DNA from: Acidaminococcaceae bacterium
GTDB taxonomy: Bacteria > Bacillota > Negativicutes > Acidaminococcales > Acidaminococcaceae
Direction of reading: 5' to 3'
DNA length: 8,127 nucleotides
Assembly (NCBI GenBank): GCA_028693975.1
Contig: JAQUUF010000044.1
Span: 1 to 8,127 of the forward strand
Position numbers and translations under genes: made by a program. The notes below the pieces were generated by a model. The model saw only the letters and a list, made by a program, of their open reading frames with translations, did no database searches and was not told where the DNA came from. Below are positions 5,890-8,127 of this stretch, piece after piece; position 1 is the first letter of the stretch, and every line of letters starts with the position of its first letter.

Positions 5890-6396
5890 ATGGTTGAAGA
5901 AACAATACTTACGGCGGAAGGCCTCAAAAAACTCGAGGATGAATTAGAACTTTACAAGACTAAAAGGCGGCAAGATGTAGCAGAACGGCTAAAAATAGCT
6001 ATTTCTTACGGTGATATAAGCGAAAACTCTGAATATGATGATGCTAAGAATGAACAGGCTTTTATTGAAGGTCATATCTTGGAACTGGAAAAAATGATAC
6101 GCAATGCCAAAGTAATTAAAAACTCTTCTATTAGTAAAGAAGTTGTTTCTTTGGGCAGTGTTGTTTTGGTGGAAGATTTGGAGTTCAATGAGAAAGAAGA
6201 ATACTCTATTGTAGGAACTACAGAAGCTGATCCGGCCAACAACAAAATATCTAATGAATCACCGGTTGGTGCTGCAATTTTGGGCCAAAAGGTTGGAGCT
6301 AAGGTTAAGGTTGTTACTCCGGCAGGAGAGTTATTCTATAAGATATTGGAGATTAAGAAACCAACGGCAATAAGAAAAAAGAAAGCTAAGGGGTAG
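5890..6396 (+). CDS. greA: Transcription elongation factor GreA
   Basis: GreA enters the secondary channel of backtracked RNA polymerase and stimulates cleavage of the nascent RNA so that elongation resumes. The N-terminal coiled coil spans about residues 8-76, with the tip loop YGDISENSEYDDAKNEQ (40-56) holding the acidic tip residues Asp42 and Glu45. The C-terminal FKBP-like domain contains YSIVGTTEADPANNKISNES (105-124) and AAILGQKVGAKVKVVTPAGE (128-147). At 168 residues it is about ten longer than usual, due to a lysine-rich tail (KKPTAIRKKKAKG). AAGGGAG at 5875-5881, eight bases before the ATG, supports the start. It has its own consensus promoter, and its stop is six bases from the lysS ATG, a common Firmicute pairing. 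Confidence 0.96.
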   Translation: MVEETILTAEGLKKLEDELELYKTKRRQDVAERLKIAISYGDISENSEYDDAKNEQAFIEGHILELEKMIRNAKVIKNSSISKEVVSLGSVVLVEDLEFNEKEEYSIVGTTEADPANNKISNESPVGAAILGQKVGAKVKVVTPAGELFYKILEIKKPTAIRKKKAKG

Positions 6397-6402
6397 GATT
6401 TG

Positions 6403-7935
6403 ATGTCAGCAGATAATCAGAACAAAAAGGTTCAAGAAGAAATTGAAAAGGAGCCTTTGACAGAAGAAAAGATAAATGAACAAATGCAGGTTCGCATTGG
6501 TAAAATGCACAAGATGGAAGAAGTGGGTATTATGCCCTTCGGCCATCGGTTTTTGTGGACCCATCATGCCAAGGATATTGCCGATGATTTTGAAGTATTA
6601 GAAGCTAAGGAAACTGAAGTTAAGCTAGCTGGACGTGTGATGGCTATCCGTGGACAAGGCAAGACTTCTTTTATGGACCTTATGGATAAGAGTGGACGTA
6701 TCCAGCTCTATGTTCGCAAGGATGTATTAGGCGAAGAAAATTATGCTTTAGTCAAGATGATGGATATTGGTGATATCGTAGGTATTACCGGTACGGTTTT
6801 TCGTACCCATATGGGCGAGATTTCTATCAGGGTTACTCAGCTAGAGATTTTATCCAAGTCATTGCGTCCCTTGCCGGAGAAATGGCATGGACTCAAAGAT
6901 GTTGAAATGCGCTATCGTCAACGCTATTTAGATCTAATTGTAAATCCTGACGTTAAAGATACTTTCATTAAGCGTAGCAAAATAGTTAAATGTGTAAGGG
7001 ATATTTTAGATAGTCGAGATTTCTTGGAAGTTGAGACTCCCATTCTTAACACTATTCCCGGAGGAGCGGCGGCTAGACCGTTTATTACCTATCATAATGC
7101 TTTGGATATGCAGCTTTATTTGCGTATAGCTACAGAACTGAATCTCAAACGCTTAGTAGTAGGTGGTTTAGAGCGTGTTTATGAGATGGGACGTATTTTC
7201 CGTAATGAAGGCATTGATATTAAGCATAATCCGGAGTTTACTTCGGTAGAAATTTATCAAGCTTATGCTGATTATAACGATATGATGGATTTGACCGAGA
7301 CAGTGGTGTCGGAATGTGCTCAGCGCGTTTTGGGTACTATGAAGATTACCTATGAAGGAACGGATATAGATTTGACTCCTCCTTGGCCGCGAATTACAAT
7401 GATTGATGCTATAAAAAAATACTCAGGCAAAGACTTTACTGATGTAACAGACGTTGATACGGCTAGACAGCTAGCTGCTGAGGCCAAAGTAGAAGTAGAG
7501 GCAACTTGGGGTGTAGGCAAGATAATTAATGCTTTCTTTGACCAATTTGTGGAAGAGAAGCTTGTTCAACCTGTGTTTATTACAGAATACCCCAAGGAAA
7601 TATCTCCCTTGGCTAAGAGCAGCGCAGCAAACCCTGATATCACGGATCGTTTTGAAGGCTTCATTTATGGTCGCGAGATTTGTAACGGATTTACAGAGCT
7701 TAATGACCCTATTGACCAGAGAGAAAGGTTCCTCAAGCAAGTAGAAGAAAGAAACGCCGGTGATGAAGAAGCCAATATGATGGATGAAGACTTTGTTACC
7801 TCGCTAGAAGTTGGCTTGCCTCCCACAGGGGGATTAGGTATTGGCATTGACAGAATGGTCATGTTCCTTACTGATAGTTCTTCAATTAGAGACGTTATAC
7901 TCTTTCCTCATATGAGAAATAAAGATAGTAAATAA
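6403..7935 (+). CDS. lysS: Lysyl-tRNA synthetase, class II
   Basis: Attaches lysine to tRNA-Lys in the cytoplasm. The 510 residues comprise a charged N-terminal stretch (about 1-30), an OB-fold anticodon-binding domain (about 73-150, beginning KLAGRVMAIRGQGKTSFMDL) and a class II catalytic core. Motif 1 lies around FLEVETPILNTIPGGAAARPF (207-227), motif 2 is YEMGRIFRNEGIDIKHNPEF (260-279), and motif 3 is GLGIGIDRMVM (477-487). The lysine-site segment GREICNGFTELNDP is at 423-436. The ATG at 6403 is preferred to the TTG at 6400, one codon earlier; AAGGGG at 6388-6393 gives nine-base spacing to the ATG. It is cotranscribed with greA and ends at a strong terminator. No T-box leader is present, so expression appears to follow the greA promoter. 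Confidence 0.97.
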   Translation: MSADNQNKKVQEEIEKEPLTEEKINEQMQVRIGKMHKMEEVGIMPFGHRFLWTHHAKDIADDFEVLEAKETEVKLAGRVMAIRGQGKTSFMDLMDKSGRIQLYVRKDVLGEENYALVKMMDIGDIVGITGTVFRTHMGEISIRVTQLEILSKSLRPLPEKWHGLKDVEMRYRQRYLDLIVNPDVKDTFIKRSKIVKCVRDILDSRDFLEVETPILNTIPGGAAARPFITYHNALDMQLYLRIATELNLKRLVVGGLERVYEMGRIFRNEGIDIKHNPEFTSVEIYQAYADYNDMMDLTETVVSECAQRVLGTMKITYEGTDIDLTPPWPRITMIDAIKKYSGKDFTDVTDVDTARQLAAEAKVEVEATWGVGKIINAFFDQFVEEKLVQPVFITEYPKEISPLAKSSAANPDITDRFEGFIYGREICNGFTELNDPIDQRERFLKQVEERNAGDEEANMMDEDFVTSLEVGLPPTGGLGIGIDRMVMFLTDSSSIRDVILFPHMRNKDSK

Positions 7936-7945
7936 TGTAGTTGAG

Positions 7946-7975
7946 CTCCCTGTACAATGTGCAGGGAGTTTTTTT
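7946..7975 (+). terminator. Intrinsic terminator after lysS
   Basis: CTCCCTGTAC (7946-7955) pairs with GTGCAGGGAG (7959-7968) around an AAT loop, giving a 10-bp stem with one G-U pair. Seven T residues (7969-7975) follow. It starts 10 bases after the lysS stop and closes the greA-lysS unit. Confidence 0.93.
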
Positions 7976-7986
7976 CACAAAAGGGG

Positions 7987-8015
7987 TTGCCAGGAATACG
8001 GGGATGTGGTAATAT
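7987..8015 (+). promoter_or_regulatory. Predicted upstream promoter P1 of an operon beyond the right edge
   Basis: TTGCCA (7987-7992) and TAATAT (8010-8015) are 17 bp apart, with TGG at 8007-8009 giving an extended -10. An overlapping TATAAT at 8013-8018 would need a 20-bp spacer, so the first reading is preferred. No ORF or strong terminator lies between this and P2. Confidence 0.6.
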
Positions 8016-8079
8016 AATTAAGCTTTCAGGAGCAGAGGGATCTGGTGCCGGGAGCGGAACTGAAAAGTTCAATAAAGTG

Positions 8080-8108
8080 TTGACAATGTTACAATTTAAT
8101 GGTATTAT
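8080..8108 (+). promoter_or_regulatory. Predicted strong promoter P2, probably of an rRNA or other stable-RNA operon
   Basis: TTGACA (8080-8085) is followed after 17 bp by TATTAT (8103-8108). Transcription would start near 8115, inside the window by only a few bases. Tandem strong promoters in a non-coding stretch after lysS resemble the P1/P2 layout of rRNA operons, and in Bacillus subtilis an rRNA operon follows lysS. The transcribed gene is not in the window, so its identity is inference. Confidence 0.72.
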
Positions 8109-8127
8109 ATAAAAGTTCTCTCTCAGA

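Noticed and set aside
6400..6402. lysS start at TTG 6400
   Set aside because: An ATG follows directly at 6403 with good spacing from AAGGGG at 6388-6393.
7976..8127. tRNA or small protein gene in the right-hand non-coding stretch
   Set aside because: No cloverleaf or TTCRANTC-type T-loop pattern is visible and there is no ribosome-binding-site-led ORF; promoter elements explain the stretch better.
1..8127. CRISPR array, insertion sequence, prophage or toxin-antitoxin module
   Set aside because: There are no regularly spaced direct repeats, no transposase- or integrase-like protein, and every substantial + strand ORF has another assignment.

Overview
The window looks like core chromosome of a low-to-moderate G+C Firmicute (Bacillota). 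A Negativicutes or related anaerobic lineage is my best guess. This rests on gene order and on the type of regulators, promoters and ribosome binding sites, not on a marker gene. All genes are on the + strand and densely packed, with strong AGGAG-type ribosome binding sites and TAATG stop/start overlaps. I see no mobile element, CRISPR array, tRNA or pseudogene.

Region 1 (1-3193) is a cofactor and tRNA-modification operon. It holds the 3' part of birA (biotin ligase/repressor, cut by the left edge), bioY (biotin transporter S component), coaX (type III pantothenate kinase) and dusB (tRNA dihydrouridine synthase). birA/bioY and coaX/dusB overlap by one base. Biotin sensing, biotin uptake and the first step of CoA synthesis therefore sit on one likely transcript.

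Region 2 (3194-5816) is the most interesting part. It is a three-gene cassette with its own promoter: a small helix-turn-helix regulator, a 304-aa protein of the poorly characterised family often labelled 'quinate 5-dehydrogenase', and a 362-aa Rossmann-fold protein. The last resembles cyanobacterial acyl-ACP reductase and keeps the active-site cysteine context. The promoter has a good -35, an extended -10 and 17-bp spacing. It runs into a perfect 15-bp inverted repeat containing two TGTGCACA palindromes 11 bp apart, a strong candidate operator for the adjacent regulator. I infer a self-regulated pathway, perhaps handling acyl thioesters or aldehydes; its chemistry is not established by the sequence.

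Region 3 (5817-7975) is greA and lysS, driven by a consensus promoter (TTGACA, 17 bp, TATAAT) that starts four bases after the previous stop codon. It ends in a clear intrinsic terminator.

Region 4 (7976-8127) is non-coding and carries two tandem sigma-A-type promoters reading out of the right edge. They probably belong to an rRNA (or other stable RNA) operon, as lysS is followed by rRNA genes in Bacillus subtilis, but the transcribed gene lies outside the window.
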